Below, piece by piece: positions 16,567 to 26,578 of a stretch of 64,000 bases of DNA. This DNA is from Shinella zoogloeoides (GTDB taxonomy: Bacteria > Pseudomonadota > Alphaproteobacteria > Rhizobiales > Rhizobiaceae). Under the pieces are notes generated by a model. It worked only from the letters and a program-made list of their open reading frames with translations. It was not told the DNA's origin and did no database searches. The stretch covers positions 3,593,501-3,657,500 of the forward strand of contig NZ_CP093528.1 in the NCBI RefSeq assembly GCF_022682305.1, written 5' to 3'. Each line of letters opens with the position of its first letter. Position 1 is the stretch's first letter. The translations under genes and the position numbers were made by a program.

Positions 16567-19500
16567 TCATTTGAAATCGCGGGTCTTCACGCGGATTTCC
16601 CCGATATGACCATATCCGTCCGTGAGCGTCCGCCCCCGGAACGGGCGCGGCGGCAGACCGCGCGGATCGGGCGTCGGAGAGCCGTGATGCAGCTCATCCC
16701 CGCGTCCGTGAGGCAGAGGAAAAGCCGCATCGCGGCGACCGACGCTGGCGAGGTCGCTGGAGAGATCGGTGATGCGCTGCGCAACGAGATGTACCACCGC
16801 GCCCTCACGCTGGATGCGACCACGTACGCCGAGCATACCGGCTGACAGCAATGTCCGGCGATTGGCCTCGAACACCTTGGGCCAGACCACGAGGTTGGCG
16901 ATGCCCGCCTCGTCTTCCAGAGTCACGAACAACACCCCCTTGGCGCTGCCGGGACGCTGGCGAACGAGGACGATGCCGGCGGCTTCCAGCCAGCGGCCGT
17001 CGCGGGAGTCCATCGCCTCGGCGCAGGAGACGATGCGACGGCGGCGGAGATCCTCGCGCAGGAACGAAACCGGATGGGCGCGCAGCGACAGGCCGGTATG
17101 GCCGTAATCCTCGACCACCTCGCTGCCGGCGGTCATCGGCACGAGGGAGATGGCCGGCTCCTCGATCTCGGGCACGACTGCCGCCTCGCGCGCGCTCGCC
17201 GCCGCGAACAAGGGCAATGGCTCGTCGCGCAGGCCGCGGATGGCCCAGAGTGCTTCGCGGCGGGCGAGCCCGAAGGGCGGCCGGAAGGCATCGGCCTCGG
17301 CGAGCTGGACCAGCGCGGCCTGCGGCACACCGGCCCGGCGCCAGAGGTCATCCACCGACGCATAGGGCTGGTCGGCCCGCGCGCCGACGATCGATGCGGC
17401 ATGGGCATTGGCAAGCCCCTTGACCATACGCATCCCCAGCCGAACGGCGAAGCGATCCTCGTCGGCGGTGGGTTCGAGCGTGCAATCCCACCGGGATGTA
17501 TTGACGCAGACCGGACGGATTTCGACGCCATGGTCGCGGGCATCGCGAACGAGCTGGGCGGGCGCATAGAACCCCATCGGCTGGGAGTTGAGCAGAGCGG
17601 CAGCAAAGACATCCGGGTGCCAGCATTTCAGCCATGCGGAGGCATAGGCGATCAGCGCGAAGGACGCTGCGTGTGATTCCGGAAAACCGTAGCTTCCGAA
17701 CCCCTCCAACTGCTTGAACGTCGCCTCGGCGAATTCGCGGTCGTACCCATGTTCGACCATCCCGTCGATCAGCTTGGCCTTGAATGCCGATACCCCGCCG
17801 GTGTGCTTGAAGGTCGCCATCGACTTGCGCAGCATGTCGGCCTCGCCCGGCGTAAAGCCCGCGCAGGTTATCGCGACCTGCATGGCCTGTTCCTGAAACA
17901 GCGGGACCCCAAGCGTCTTTCCGAGCACCTTTTCCAGTTCCGGCTTCGGATAGACGACATCCTCCTTGCCATCGCGGCGGCGCAGATAGGGATGCACCAT
18001 GTCGCCCTGGATCGGCCCCGGCCGAACGATAGCGACCTGCACCACCAGATCGTAATAGGTGCGGGGTTTCAGGCGCGGCAGCATGCTCATCTGCGCGCGG
18101 CTTTCGATCTGGAACGTGCCGAGCGTGTCCGCCTTGCGGATCATGGCGTAGGTGCGCGGGTCTTCCGGTGGGATGGTCGCGAGGTCGAGATTGACGCCCT
18201 TGTGCTCGGCCAGAAGGTCGAGGCCCTTCTTCATCGCCGTCAGCATCCCCAAGGCGAGGATGTCCACCTTCATGAAGCGCAAGGCGTCGATATCGTCTTT
18301 GTCCCATTCCACCACCTGCCTTCCGGCCATCGCCGCGGGCTCGATCGGCACGAGATCGTCGAGCCTGTCGTGTGTCAGGACGAAGCCGCCCGGATGCTGC
18401 GAGAGATGGCGCGGCGCACCGCGCAGTTGCTGCGCGAGTTGAAGGGTCAGCCGCAGGCGACGATTGCCGGTATCGAGGTTGAGCTGCTGGACCTGGCTGT
18501 CGCTGACGCCTTCCTCGCCCCAGCCCCAGACCTGGCCGGAGAGCGTGGAGACGAGATCCTCGGACAGGCCGAGGGCTTTGCCGACGTCTCTTAACGCGCC
18601 TTTGGTGCGATAACGGATGACGGTGGAGCAGAGCGCGGCGCGGTCGCGGCCATAGGTGTCGAACACCCATTGCATGACGATCTCGCGCCTTGCGTGCTCA
18701 AAATCCACGTCGATATCGGGCGGCTCGCGCCGTTCTTCCGAGACGAACCGCTCGAAGAGAAGATCGTTGCGGCCGGGGTCGATAGAGGTGATGCCGAGCA
18801 CGTAGCACACCGCCGAATTGGCCGCCGAGCCGCGTCCTTGGCAGAGGATGTCGCGGGCGCGAGCAAATCGGACGATGGAATTGACCGTGAGGAAGTACGG
18901 GGCATAGTCCAGCTTGGCGATCAGCGACAGCTCGTGCTTCAGCGCGGCGACGACTTTTCCCGGCACACCCTCCGGATAGCGCCGCTCCGCACCCTCCCAG
19001 GTCAGCTTTTCCAGCGTCTGCTGCGGTGTCAGCGTCGGGTCGTCGCGCTCTTCCGGATACTGGTAGCGCAGCTCGTCCATGGAGAAGGTGCAGCGCCGCG
19101 CGATCTCCAGGGTGCTGGCCAGCGCCTCGGGGTAGCGGGTGAACAGCCGGTGCATTTCTTCCGGCGGCTTGAGAAAGCGGTCTGCATGGCGTTCGCGCCG
19201 CTCGCCCAAGTCGTCGATGGTGACGTTGTGCCGGATACAGGTCACGACATCCTGCAAGATGCGGCGGCCGGGATCGTGAAACAGTACGTCGTTGGTGATG
19301 ATCGTCGGCACGCGCATCTGCGTCGCGAGATTCGACAGGTCGTGAAGTCGGAGCTGGTCGTTGGGCCGCCGCCGCAGCGACATGGCCATATATGCGCGAT
19401 CGCCGAACGCCTCGCGCAGCCGGCGCAGATGAAAGGCGCAGGTCTCATCGGCCATGTCGGGGATCAGCACCGCGATCAGGCCGTCGCCATAGGCAACGAG

Positions 19501-19839
19501 ATCGTCCCATGTGAGATGGCATTTGCCCTTGCCGGCGCGGCCCTTGCCGAGCGACAGCAGGCGGCATAGCCGCGAATAGGCCGGGCGATCGGTCGGATAG
19601 ACGAGAACGGACACATCATCCGCAAGATCGAGCCGGCAACCGACGATCAGGCGAATCCCTGTCTCTTTCGCCGCCTCATGGGCGCGCACGATGCCGGCGA
19701 GCGAATTGCGATCAACGATGCCCAACGCCTCGATGCCGAGTTCGGCGGCGCGGGCGAACAGCTCGGCCGGGCTGGACGCACCGCGCAGGAACGAGAAATG
19801 CGAGGTGACTTGCAGCTCGGCATATCGGGGCGCGCTCAT
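16567..19839 (-). CDS. dnaE2: Error-prone DNA polymerase DnaE2 (ImuC)
   Basis: 1090 aa. It has the N-terminal PHP domain ([36 protein letters not shown]), the polymerase core with catalytic aspartates in PDIDVDFEH, and a C-terminal helix-hairpin-helix plus OB fold ([19 protein letters not shown]). DnaE2 is the translesion subunit of the SOS mutasome, working with ImuA and ImuB at the beta clamp. The start overlaps the imuB stop (ATGA). Full length and apparently intact, as the third gene of the cassette. Confidence 0.96.
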   Translation of the reverse strand: MSAPRYAELQVTSHFSFLRGASSPAELFARAAELGIEALGIVDRNSLAGIVRAHEAAKETGIRLIVGCRLDLADDVSVLVYPTDRPAYSRLCRLLSLGKGRAGKGKCHLTWDDLVAYGDGLIAVLIPDMADETCAFHLRRLREAFGDRAYMAMSLRRRPNDQLRLHDLSNLATQMRVPTIITNDVLFHDPGRRILQDVVTCIRHNVTIDDLGERRERHADRFLKPPEEMHRLFTRYPEALASTLEIARRCTFSMDELRYQYPEERDDPTLTPQQTLEKLTWEGAERRYPEGVPGKVVAALKHELSLIAKLDYAPYFLTVNSIVRFARARDILCQGRGSAANSAVCYVLGITSIDPGRNDLLFERFVSEERREPPDIDVDFEHARREIVMQWVFDTYGRDRAALCSTVIRYRTKGALRDVGKALGLSEDLVSTLSGQVWGWGEEGVSDSQVQQLNLDTGNRRLRLTLQLAQQLRGAPRHLSQHPGGFVLTHDRLDDLVPIEPAAMAGRQVVEWDKDDIDALRFMKVDILALGMLTAMKKGLDLLAEHKGVNLDLATIPPEDPRTYAMIRKADTLGTFQIESRAQMSMLPRLKPRTYYDLVVQVAIVRPGPIQGDMVHPYLRRRDGKEDVVYPKPELEKVLGKTLGVPLFQEQAMQVAITCAGFTPGEADMLRKSMATFKHTGGVSAFKAKLIDGMVEHGYDREFAEATFKQLEGFGSYGFPESHAASFALIAYASAWLKCWHPDVFAAALLNSQPMGFYAPAQLVRDARDHGVEIRPVCVNTSRWDCTLEPTADEDRFAVRLGMRMVKGLANAHAASIVGARADQPYASVDDLWRRAGVPQAALVQLAEADAFRPPFGLARREALWAIRGLRDEPLPLFAAASAREAAVVPEIEEPAISLVPMTAGSEVVEDYGHTGLSLRAHPVSFLREDLRRRRIVSCAEAMDSRDGRWLEAAGIVLVRQRPGSAKGVLFVTLEDEAGIANLVVWPKVFEANRRTLLSAGMLGVRGRIQREGAVVHLVAQRITDLSSDLASVGRRDAAFPLPHGRGDELHHGSPTPDPRGLPPRPFRGRTLTDGYGHIGEIRVKTRDFK

Positions 19840-21359
19840 CCGAACACCCCATGCAGGAACCAGCGATGCGAGCCGGTCTCGGGGTCTTCACCGTTGCCGG
19901 CGCGGAAGATCCAGTACCGTTCTCCGCTGTCGACCTCGATCCTGAAATAATCCCGGATCGCCGCAAGCTCGGTATCGCGCTTCCACCATTCAGCATGTAC
20001 GCGCTCGGGACCATCGGCCTTCTTCACGCGGCGGCGCACGCCGCGCCAGGTGATCGACACCGGCGGATTGTCCGGCAGGAGCGCGATGGCGTCGATCTGC
20101 TCGGGATGGGCCAGCAGCCGCGCCGGCCGCGGCCAATGGCCGGGCCAGGTCGCGCCTGTCTCGGGCGCCATGGCGGGGATGCGACAGACGGAGCGTTCCG
20201 GCACGTCGCTGGCGACCGGCGCCATACGGTAGATCGCCCGCTCGCCGACGCGGTTCATCAGCGTGTCGACCAGATCGGAAATGTCGGGCGCGGCCGTCTC
20301 GATCAGGCTGCTCGCCATCTGCCGGCGCTGAAGCGGCTCGGCGATGGTGGCTGTCAGAGACATGATCTCGATGCCGAAGCCCGGATCGATCTTCTCGATC
20401 TGGTCACAGAGAAGACGTGTCAGCCGCTTGACGTCGCGAACCGGCTGCGCGGTCCCGACCCGCACCGCCTCGATCCGGTTGTCGACACGATGACAGAGGA
20501 GATCGAGACGGCGGGCACCGAGACCCTTTTCCTCAAGGAGATCGCAGAGCTGCGCAACGAGCTTGCCGATATAGCGCGCGATCGTCTCGGCCGCGCCGAT
20601 CGGCTCGCCATGGACCTTGCGCACCTCGATCAGGTCGGCAGGCCGGATCGGATCGATCGGCTCGGCGAGATCGCCGAGCGCCTGGTTGAGGCGGCGCGCG
20701 AACTCCGGCCCGAACCGAAGGGTGAGCGGTGCGCGCGGCTGGGCGAGCACGTCGCGCACGCGCTCGAAGCCGAGGACGCGCAGATCGGCGACCATGACGG
20801 GTGGCAACCGAAGGGCCGCGAGCGGGAGCGGATCGAGAACGGCCGCGCCATGTCCGGACGGCGCGACGAAGACCGGATCGGCGGCGAAGCGGGCGAGCGC
20901 ATGGGCCGCGCCCCATGTGTCGGCGACGGCGGCGCGCGCCGTCACGCCCGACATGGCGAGACGCCCGATCAGGGCTTCGGCCATGGCTTCTTCCCCGCCA
21001 TGCAGATGATCCGCGCCGGTCGAGTCGATGACGATGCCGTCCGGAGCGTCGGATGCGACGATCGGCGAGACGCGCTGCAGCACCCAGAGCGCCAGCCGCT
21101 CCAGGCCCTCGGCGTCGGCGACCGGATCGGCGTCCATGGTGATCAGGCCGGAAACGAGAATCTGGGCCTTGGTCGCGGGCATGCCGGGGCGCAGCCCGGC
21201 GGCGCGGGCGGCGGCGTCCACCGCCGTCACGACCCGTCTGTTCCCATCCCGGCCAATCAGGACAAGCGGCGCCTCAGCCGGAGGCGCCGCGTCGCCAGCC
21301 TTCCGCCGCAGCCGATCCGTGGACCAGGCCGGCAGGAAGAGCGAGACAACCCGCGTCAT
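19836..21359 (-). CDS. imuB: ImuB, Y-family polymerase-like mutasome hub
   Basis: 507 aa from ATG 21359, chosen for the strong GGAGG ribosome site 8 nt upstream. It starts [20 protein letters not shown]. The Y-family fold is seen through [30 protein letters not shown] and [13 protein letters not shown]. The palm lacks an obvious full set of catalytic acids, as is usual for ImuB, which recruits DnaE2 rather than polymerising. It overlaps imuA by about 86 nt and dnaE2 by 4 nt. Confidence 0.94.
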   Translation of the reverse strand: MTRVVSLFLPAWSTDRLRRKAGDAAPPAEAPLVLIGRDGNRRVVTAVDAAARAAGLRPGMPATKAQILVSGLITMDADPVADAEGLERLALWVLQRVSPIVASDAPDGIVIDSTGADHLHGGEEAMAEALIGRLAMSGVTARAAVADTWGAAHALARFAADPVFVAPSGHGAAVLDPLPLAALRLPPVMVADLRVLGFERVRDVLAQPRAPLTLRFGPEFARRLNQALGDLAEPIDPIRPADLIEVRKVHGEPIGAAETIARYIGKLVAQLCDLLEEKGLGARRLDLLCHRVDNRIEAVRVGTAQPVRDVKRLTRLLCDQIEKIDPGFGIEIMSLTATIAEPLQRRQMASSLIETAAPDISDLVDTLMNRVGERAIYRMAPVASDVPERSVCRIPAMAPETGATWPGHWPRPARLLAHPEQIDAIALLPDNPPVSITWRGVRRRVKKADGPERVHAEWWKRDTELAAIRDYFRIEVDSGERYWIFRAGNGEDPETGSHRWFLHGVFG

Positions 21360-22029
21360 CGCAAGCCTCCAACTCGAAATCAGCACTATCCCCGCCGCCC
21401 TTGGCGTGGATCAACTCAACAAGCCAGCGATGGCGGCCGACGCCCGGAACCGGCAGGGTCTCGGACGGAATGACGGACACGCGCCAGCGCGTCCGCGATG
21501 CGGTCTGCCCTCCGAAGTCATAGGCGTCGGCGTGCCGCCGCCAGCGGCGCAGCGCGATGCCGATGGTTCCCGTCCCCTCGGCCGCGAGCTGAAGGCGGCG
21601 CGAGGCGGTCATCGACAGTCGGGCGACCTCGCCGACGACAGCGCCGAGCCCGCCATGGCGAAGACCTTCCTCCATGCAGGCGAGAACCATCTTGTCGTCG
21701 CCACCTTCGAGATAGACGACGCGATCGGAGGAGAGCCCAACCTGAGACAGCGCGGGGGCGAACAGGTCTGGCCGTGTGACGCACCAGAGAATCTTGCCCG
21801 AGGTCCGGGCGGCTATCCCGGCCGCAAAGAGCGCCGCGGCCGCACCGTCGAGCGCGCCGTTGCCGCCACCGGCAACTTCATGCAGCGCCCCGCGCGCCAG
21901 ACCACCGCCGGGGAGTCGTGAGTCGACCGCGGCGATTCCGAACGGAAGCACCGATGTCGCGCGCCGGGATCGACCTTCGATCTTCTCGATCTGCGCGCGC
22001 AAAGACTCTATGGCGGGCTCGGGCCGCAA
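21274..22029 (-). CDS. imuA: ImuA, RecA-like SOS mutagenesis protein
   Basis: 251 aa. The start is TTG at 22029; GGAGG lies 12 nt upstream, and an in-frame TGA further up excludes a longer form. The protein begins RPEPAIESLRAQIEKIEGRS and has LPFGIAAVDSRLPGGGLARGALHEVAG, the conserved N-terminal region of ImuA/SulA-related proteins. It is the first gene of imuA-imuB-dnaE2. A LexA-type site lies 38-52 nt upstream, so SOS induction of the operon is very likely. Confidence 0.92.
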   Translation of the reverse strand: MRPEPAIESLRAQIEKIEGRSRRATSVLPFGIAAVDSRLPGGGLARGALHEVAGGGNGALDGAAAALFAAGIAARTSGKILWCVTRPDLFAPALSQVGLSSDRVVYLEGGDDKMVLACMEEGLRHGGLGAVVGEVARLSMTASRRLQLAAEGTGTIGIALRRWRRHADAYDFGGQTASRTRWRVSVIPSETLPVPGVGRHRWLVELIHAKGGGDSADFELEACDDAGCLALPAGLVHGSAAAEGWRRGASG

Positions 22030-22066
22030 GCTCGTTCTTGACCTCCAGGGGCGGATAGGTTTTCAT

Positions 22067-22081
22067 GTTCCCTATTTGTTC
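22067..22081. promoter_or_regulatory. LexA (SOS) box upstream of imuA
   Basis: GTTCCCTATTTGTTC on the + strand equals GTTC-N7-GTTC, the direct-repeat LexA site known in alphaproteobacteria. It sits just upstream of imuA near a TTGACT promoter-like element. Confidence 0.85.
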
Positions 22082-22180
22082 TTATTTTCAGATGAAAGAG
22101 TCAAGGAAGAAGAGTCACGCGGCGTTCACGGGGCCGGATCGACCGGCGCTCAGCGCACCATGACGTGCTTGCGGCGAGGG

Positions 22181-22275
22181 GTCCGCACTCTCACTCTCGG
22201 GGGCGTTGCGGGGTCTCTCCGCAGAAGCGGGGTGCGTAGGCAACGAAGTGCCGACCAGGGGGAAGGCTTTCCCCC
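22181..22275. repeat. 95-bp dispersed repeat with hairpins, copy 2
   Basis: Direct repeat of 12184-12278. Here the central stem reads GCGGGGTCTCTCCGC (one changed base) and the outer hairpin GGGGGAAGGCTTTCCCCC. It lies between imuA and the defence block, in the 279-bp gap 22030-22308, which also holds the SOS box and no gene. Confidence 0.7.
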
Positions 22276-22308
22276 AAACCGCCAAGCCGAGAGTTTCAGG
22301 GTTTCAGG

Positions 22309-23112
22309 TCAGGATCGCGCTCGGTGTCTGAGAAGATAGACGCTCACGGCCGATGCCACGGTGACAACCAGCTCGGCCTCAGCGAATAGCGGCGCTCGTC
22401 CCTCTTGGATGTGGCGACCTTGTTGAGACGCGAATCCCCAAAGGCGGTGGAGCGCACCGTCAAGCGGCGCGGGCAGCGGGAGGCGATTGATGATGCTCCC
22501 AAGCGTATCGTTACTGCCGTCGATCTCGCGGGCCACGCATTCCAAGGCCGCCATTGCGTGTTGGATGGCGCCGGTGACGTCTGCCTCGGGACGACGGGAT
22601 ATGTCGCGAAGCGCCTCATGCACTTCGTTCGCGGCTGTCGGAGTGCCCGCGATGCGCATCGTCTCAACCGCATCTCGCGTCGCTAGGGCGAATGCCTCGG
22701 AGCCTCGCACGACGATGCGGCCGTCTTCGAATTGCCAGCCGATTCCGTGCTCGCGGAAAAGCTGATCCAAGCGGCGGACGAAATCTGTTTGGAGGATACC
22801 CGAATAGTCTTGGCGTCCGATCTGCTCATGGAGTCGTTCCGCGAGATCGTAAATCTTGTACCATGGCGCCTCGGAAACAAGGTCGTCGACTTCGCGAGCG
22901 ACATTCTCCGGCGACCAGTTATTGGGATCGGGCCGTTTCAGAAGCACGGCGCAAACGATCTCTCGAATGCCTTTTGCACTCAGGCCCGCCGCGTATGCCA
23001 ACTGAGTCACGCCGATGCGCAACACCTCGGGCGCGTCCTCCCGAATGGTGATTTCGGCGTCAGGCGCGCCGTAACCGAAGCGTTCCGAAAATGAAGAGCC
23101 GGACCCGACCAT
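22309..23112 (-). CDS. AbiJ-like abortive infection protein
   Basis: 267 aa. The N-terminal FSERFGYGAPDAEITIREDAPE and WYKIYDLAERLHEQI recall AbiJ N-terminal domain 4. The C-terminal ALRDISRRPEADVTGAIQHAMAALECVAREI followed by WGFASQQGRHIQEG recalls the helical C-terminal domain of the same proteins, where GIRH is usual and GRHI stands here. ATG 23112 follows a G-rich ribosome site only 13 nt after the ABC ATPase stop, so it is the last gene of the ABC-3C operon. A phage-defence role is inferred by family. Confidence 0.68.
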   Translation of the reverse strand: MVGSGSSFSERFGYGAPDAEITIREDAPEVLRIGVTQLAYAAGLSAKGIREIVCAVLLKRPDPNNWSPENVAREVDDLVSEAPWYKIYDLAERLHEQIGRQDYSGILQTDFVRRLDQLFREHGIGWQFEDGRIVVRGSEAFALATRDAVETMRIAGTPTAANEVHEALRDISRRPEADVTGAIQHAMAALECVAREIDGSNDTLGSIINRLPLPAPLDGALHRLWGFASQQGRHIQEGRAPLFAEAELVVTVASAVSVYLLRHRARS

Positions 23113-23125
23113 GTACGCCCCCCAA

Positions 23126-24871
23126 TCAGTACCGGAATCCGAGCAGACTACCGCTCGGGTCGGTATCCGTCAGACGCAGCCGAACGAGCGCCTCATAGTC
23201 GAAGCCCGGCGAAAAGTCGCTGACCGGGACCATGTCGGTGTTGAGGGTGCAGATATATTGAAATTCGTATTTTGCGGCCATCGCTGCCGCTAGTTCGAGC
23301 GCGTGGGCTCGCTGACGGGGATCAACGCCGTCGAAGATCGTGCTGTCGTGAATCAGGAAGTCGATCCCGAGACCGCGCTGCCGCGCGAATGAGATCAGCA
23401 TGAGATCGTAGCAGAAGATTTTCATCTTGCTGATACCCTCGCTCGGGCTACCGGCAATCTCTACGTCGAACTTGTAGCCCGTATCATCGATGTCGATGAC
23501 TAGGCGACCGGGCGATTTGTAGAGACTCTCGGAGAATTCAGAGAACAGGCTGAGCGCCTGTGACCAGAGCGCACGCCGTTCTTCATAATCGAGTGTTGTC
23601 GCGCGCTTCAGCTCCACGGTCTCGACCTTGATCGTGTCCGCCTTTGTGGTCATCTGGCGAAGCTGGGTGATCCTGTTGGTCAGTTCATCGACCTTCAGCC
23701 GGGTGGCGGCATGCAGCTCCTGTAGCTGCGTCAGTTCCTCCAGCGCGCCCTGTCCGGCAAGCGCGCTAAGGTAGCCGGCGCGGCGATCCGTGAGGGTCGC
23801 GATGTTCATTTCGCGCTCGCTCACAGCGGTTTCCAGCGCGGCAATCTCGCTGGCGATAAACTCGCGGCGGTTGGCGATGATCTGCGCATTGAACGCCCGC
23901 GCATCCTCCAGCGTCTTCTTGACGGCGCCTGGTAGGGCGACGCCCGCCTCACCATAGAGAGCTTCCAGCCGGTCTTCGGTGGGTGCGTCTTCGCTGACCA
24001 GCGAGTCACGGTAGCGGTCGAGCCGGCGCTTATCCACGATATTGGCGTTGACCAAGCCGTGGATTTCGCCGGTCAGGAAGTTCGCTTGGCCCTCGATCTC
24101 GCGGTACTGCGGGAGCACGCGGAAGCTTGAGAGAGCATCGCGCTCGCGTTCGAGCTGTGTCGACAGGCGAAGGCGTTCGGCTTCGAGTTCACCGAGGGAC
24201 GCCAGTTCGCCGTCGACCGCTCCAGTCTTGATCGCCTGTTTGAGCGCGTCGAGCGCGTTCTTTTGGTCCTTGAGCTGCTGCCAGGTCGCGGCCTTCTCCC
24301 AGTTCAATCCGAGAAGGAACGCGTTGTGGACCTGGATGTCCCAAATCTTCTGATTATCGAAATGCTTGAAGGGGATGTTGTAGGCGGCTGTCTGGTTACG
24401 GACAAAATAGGAAAGCAGCGACCGCGCCGAGGGCTTGTAACCCGACTCGGCAGACAGTTCGCTGATGCCGAAGAGAGACCAGGCGAGGACCGCTCGCCAT
24501 TTCTTCGCGTCGAGACCGGGCACGCCTTCCTTGTTTGGCGTCGGACGGACAGGCCAGTCGTCGGTCGCGCCTTCGATCGCGAAGAAACCGGGCGTGTCGG
24601 TGGCTCGCGTTACCGCGACGTCGCGGCCGGACAGAGAAAGCTCCAGTGTGAATGCCCAACCCTGCAAAGCTTCGATGCGAAGTCCCTTTCCGGGTGAGGT
24701 ATTGCTTGCGAGACAGAAGTCGATGATCTCGATGAGCGTCGATTTGCCAAGCGCGTTCGTCGTGTCCTTGTCACCGGCCGAGGTGGATCGGTCGGCCAGT
24801 ATGAGATTGACTCCTGGCTGAAGCAGAGCGGTGTGGAAGCCTTTCTGATTGGCGCGGACAGCTCGGATCAT
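23126..24871 (-). CDS. ABC-3C system SMC-like ATPase (DUF2326)
   Basis: 581 aa from ATG 24871, overlapping the middle-component stop (ATGA). The longer reading frame upstream is Arg/His-rich noise. It begins MIRAVRANQKGFHTALLQPG. Walker A is NALGKST (39-45). A long coiled coil spans about 200-430, and the C-terminal ATPase half has KIFCYDLMLISFARQRGLGIDFLIHDS (Walker B region) and a conserved tail. DUF2326 proteins are the ABC ATPase of three-component (ABC-3C) conflict systems. They probably sense invading nucleoprotein and license the effector. Confidence 0.87.
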   Translation of the reverse strand: MIRAVRANQKGFHTALLQPGVNLILADRSTSAGDKDTTNALGKSTLIEIIDFCLASNTSPGKGLRIEALQGWAFTLELSLSGRDVAVTRATDTPGFFAIEGATDDWPVRPTPNKEGVPGLDAKKWRAVLAWSLFGISELSAESGYKPSARSLLSYFVRNQTAAYNIPFKHFDNQKIWDIQVHNAFLLGLNWEKAATWQQLKDQKNALDALKQAIKTGAVDGELASLGELEAERLRLSTQLERERDALSSFRVLPQYREIEGQANFLTGEIHGLVNANIVDKRRLDRYRDSLVSEDAPTEDRLEALYGEAGVALPGAVKKTLEDARAFNAQIIANRREFIASEIAALETAVSEREMNIATLTDRRAGYLSALAGQGALEELTQLQELHAATRLKVDELTNRITQLRQMTTKADTIKVETVELKRATTLDYEERRALWSQALSLFSEFSESLYKSPGRLVIDIDDTGYKFDVEIAGSPSEGISKMKIFCYDLMLISFARQRGLGIDFLIHDSTIFDGVDPRQRAHALELAAAMAAKYEFQYICTLNTDMVPVSDFSPGFDYEALVRLRLTDTDPSGSLLGFRY

Positions 24872-25095
24872 GAGGCGGTCCTGACGATGAGGCCGTCTCG
24901 AATGTCGATGGCGCCGATGAGATAGAGGAGGTTCGAGGCCAGCACGAACCGCTCGAAAGTTCCGACGTTCGGCTCCGTGCGCAGACGCTCCCAAAGACCC
25001 GAGACGGTCATGGGCGTGCTGAGGTGGGCAAGCAGCGTCGCGCCGACGCCGATCAGCGCCTCGTTCTGCGGGATATGTTTGGTCGGAAGAATCAT
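24868..25095 (-). CDS. ABC-3C system middle component (MC6-like)
   Basis: 75 aa, starting MILPTKHIPQNEALIGVGA and containing TPMTVSGLWERL and FVLASNLLYLIGAIDI. This is the pattern I remember for middle component 6 of ABC three-component systems, a small winged-helix-like adaptor. It overlaps both neighbours by ATGA. Its small size and position between the effector and the ATPase are diagnostic of the system. Confidence 0.85.
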   Translation of the reverse strand: MILPTKHIPQNEALIGVGATLLAHLSTPMTVSGLWERLRTEPNVGTFERFVLASNLLYLIGAIDIRDGLIVRTAS

Positions 25096-25835
25096 TTCTC
25101 AAACACGTCGCAGATTTCGAAAAGATAGATCAGCACCGCGATACCCGCAGTCTTGTCCGCCTGCCGATGCAACCCGCGTTGGGCGAAGGCGCACATCAGC
25201 TCGAACAGCTCGTCGCCCTTATGGCCCTCCTTCCGACGCGCGTAATATTCCTCAAGGAAGCCGGCTTTGAGGCGTTCGGGAAAGTCCGGATCGAGCTGTG
25301 CTTCGGCCTCGACATAGTCGCCAACGGTAGCTCGCGAGGTCAGACCGGCAGCAATGATATGCCGAGATCCGTTCGACAGCGCGTTCTTCTTGATCTTCTC
25401 GTCGGGCGCGGTGAGATCGAACGATCCATTGCCTGCAGGAGCTTGGCTGGCGACCCACGACACAGCGTTCTGCAATTCGGGAAAGGCAACGTCCGCGAAA
25501 GCCGCCTCCATCGCCTGGCGAACCTGCTCTTCGTGGCTTTCCTTCAATTGCTGCAACGTCGCGGTGGGCCAATCAGCCTCGACCTTGTCGATGATCGTAT
25601 GGTGGTCGGTGCAGAGGTAGATAAGGTTGCGGACGTTATCGCGCTCCGCATCGGTCATGGAGGCGTCGTAGCGCGCGGCGGTCGGCTTTTCACCCCGAAT
25701 ATGCGCCGCCTCGCCGACATAGGTGTCGTCTCCCACCTGGGCGTCGTAGGTGAGATGCTTGCCACATTTCGGAAAGGCGCAGACGCCGCCGCTTCGAAAA
25801 GCCAGGATGATTCTCGTCGGATAACTAGCGCCCAC
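25092..25835 (-). CDS. ABC-3C effector: HNH nuclease with C-terminal ABC-3C domain
   Basis: 247 aa, GTG start at 25835 overlapping the antitoxin stop by 11 nt. The N-terminal HNH domain has CAFPKC, GEAAHI, and NLIYLCTDHHTIID. The C-terminal domain has LFELMCAFAQRGLHRQAD and ends IYLFEICDVFEK, as in the C-terminal adaptor domains of ABC-3C effectors. The enzyme should cut DNA (or RNA) when released by the ATPase and middle component. It is first of the three coupled genes. Confidence 0.86.
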   Translation of the reverse strand: MGASYPTRIILAFRSGGVCAFPKCGKHLTYDAQVGDDTYVGEAAHIRGEKPTAARYDASMTDAERDNVRNLIYLCTDHHTIIDKVEADWPTATLQQLKESHEEQVRQAMEAAFADVAFPELQNAVSWVASQAPAGNGSFDLTAPDEKIKKNALSNGSRHIIAAGLTSRATVGDYVEAEAQLDPDFPERLKAGFLEEYYARRKEGHKGDELFELMCAFAQRGLHRQADKTAGIAVLIYLFEICDVFEK

Positions 25836-26208
25836 GCCGACCGCCCATCTGCGCGCGCGTGCCAGGACGGCGGGTCGTTATCTGTGGAGGAGCGCTGGCA
25901 TCGCCGAGCTGGTGAATCCGCAATGCGGGCCGCTGCGGCAGCTTGACCGTCAATTCGAGTTCTCCTCCCACAGCTTCCACATAGCTGCGGAGAGTGGAGA
26001 GATACATATCGGTCTGCCGCTCGATCTGAGAAACCGAGGGCTGCTTGATGTTGAGCGCGGATGCAATCTCAGCCTGGGCCTTACCCGTAATCTGCCGCAA
26101 CTCGCGAAGGCCCTCGACTTCCTGCTTCAAATCCTGATAGCGCTCGTCGATCGCTGCCTGCTCTTCGGCAGGGAGCGCGGCAATGATGTCATTCAGGCTC
26201 CGACCCAT
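25825..26208 (-). CDS. XRE-family antitoxin (HigA-like)
   Basis: 127 aa, beginning MGRSLNDIIAALPAEEQAAI. A helix-turn-helix lies at about residues 40-75 (GKAQAEIASALNIKQPSVSQ), followed by YLSTLRSYVEAVGGELELTV, the usual HigA2/XRE antitoxin ending. A basic C-terminal extension (RPGTRAQMGGRRGR) is unusual. It lies 1 nt after the toxin gene, with toxin first. It likely represses its own operon through the palindrome upstream of higB, and its stop is embedded in the ABC-3C effector gene. Confidence 0.88.
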   Translation of the reverse strand: MGRSLNDIIAALPAEEQAAIDERYQDLKQEVEGLRELRQITGKAQAEIASALNIKQPSVSQIERQTDMYLSTLRSYVEAVGGELELTVKLPQRPALRIHQLGDASAPPQITTRRPGTRAQMGGRRGR

Positions 26209-26209
26209 C

Positions 26210-26578
26210 TCATTTGCCCTTCTTTGCGGATTTCAGGCTTTCCAAATGCTCGGAAAACCGTAGATCCGCCTTTGCGATCAGCGTTTTGTAGAAACGCTTC
26301 TGACTGACGCCCGATTTGTCACCCGCTACAAGAACGATGGCTTTGCGCTCGGGATCGAAAGCGAAGGCCGCACGCCATTCGCCATCGCTGCCCTCGAAGC
26401 GCAGCTCCTTCATATTGGCGTGTTTCGATCCTTTGAGCGTGTCGGCGTGAGGCCGACCAAGCTGCGGTCCGTAATCGGACAGCAGCTTGGTGGCGGCGAT
26501 CAACGCGACGCGGACATCACGCTCAAAAGTCAGAACCTCAGCCTCGAAGGCGGGGTGGAATTCGACCTCCCATTCCAT
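26210..26578 (-). CDS. HigB/RelE-like mRNA-cutting toxin (Gp49 family)
   Basis: 122 aa, starting MEWEVEFHPAFEAEVLTFER. LKGSKHANMKELRF, WRAAFAFDPERKAIVLVAGDK and SQKRFYKTLI are typical of the phage Gp49-like HigB family, which cuts ribosome-bound mRNA. It is followed after 1 nt by the HTH antitoxin. The start codon lies at the edge of a 20-bp palindrome, which also covers the end of the AlpA-like gene. Confidence 0.88.
   Translation of the reverse strand: MEWEVEFHPAFEAEVLTFERDVRVALIAATKLLSDYGPQLGRPHADTLKGSKHANMKELRFEGSDGEWRAAFAFDPERKAIVLVAGDKSGVSQKRFYKTLIAKADLRFSEHLESLKSAKKGK

Noticed and set aside
19851..21473. Rightward 540-codon frame
   Set aside because: Antisense to imuB; composition of a shadow.
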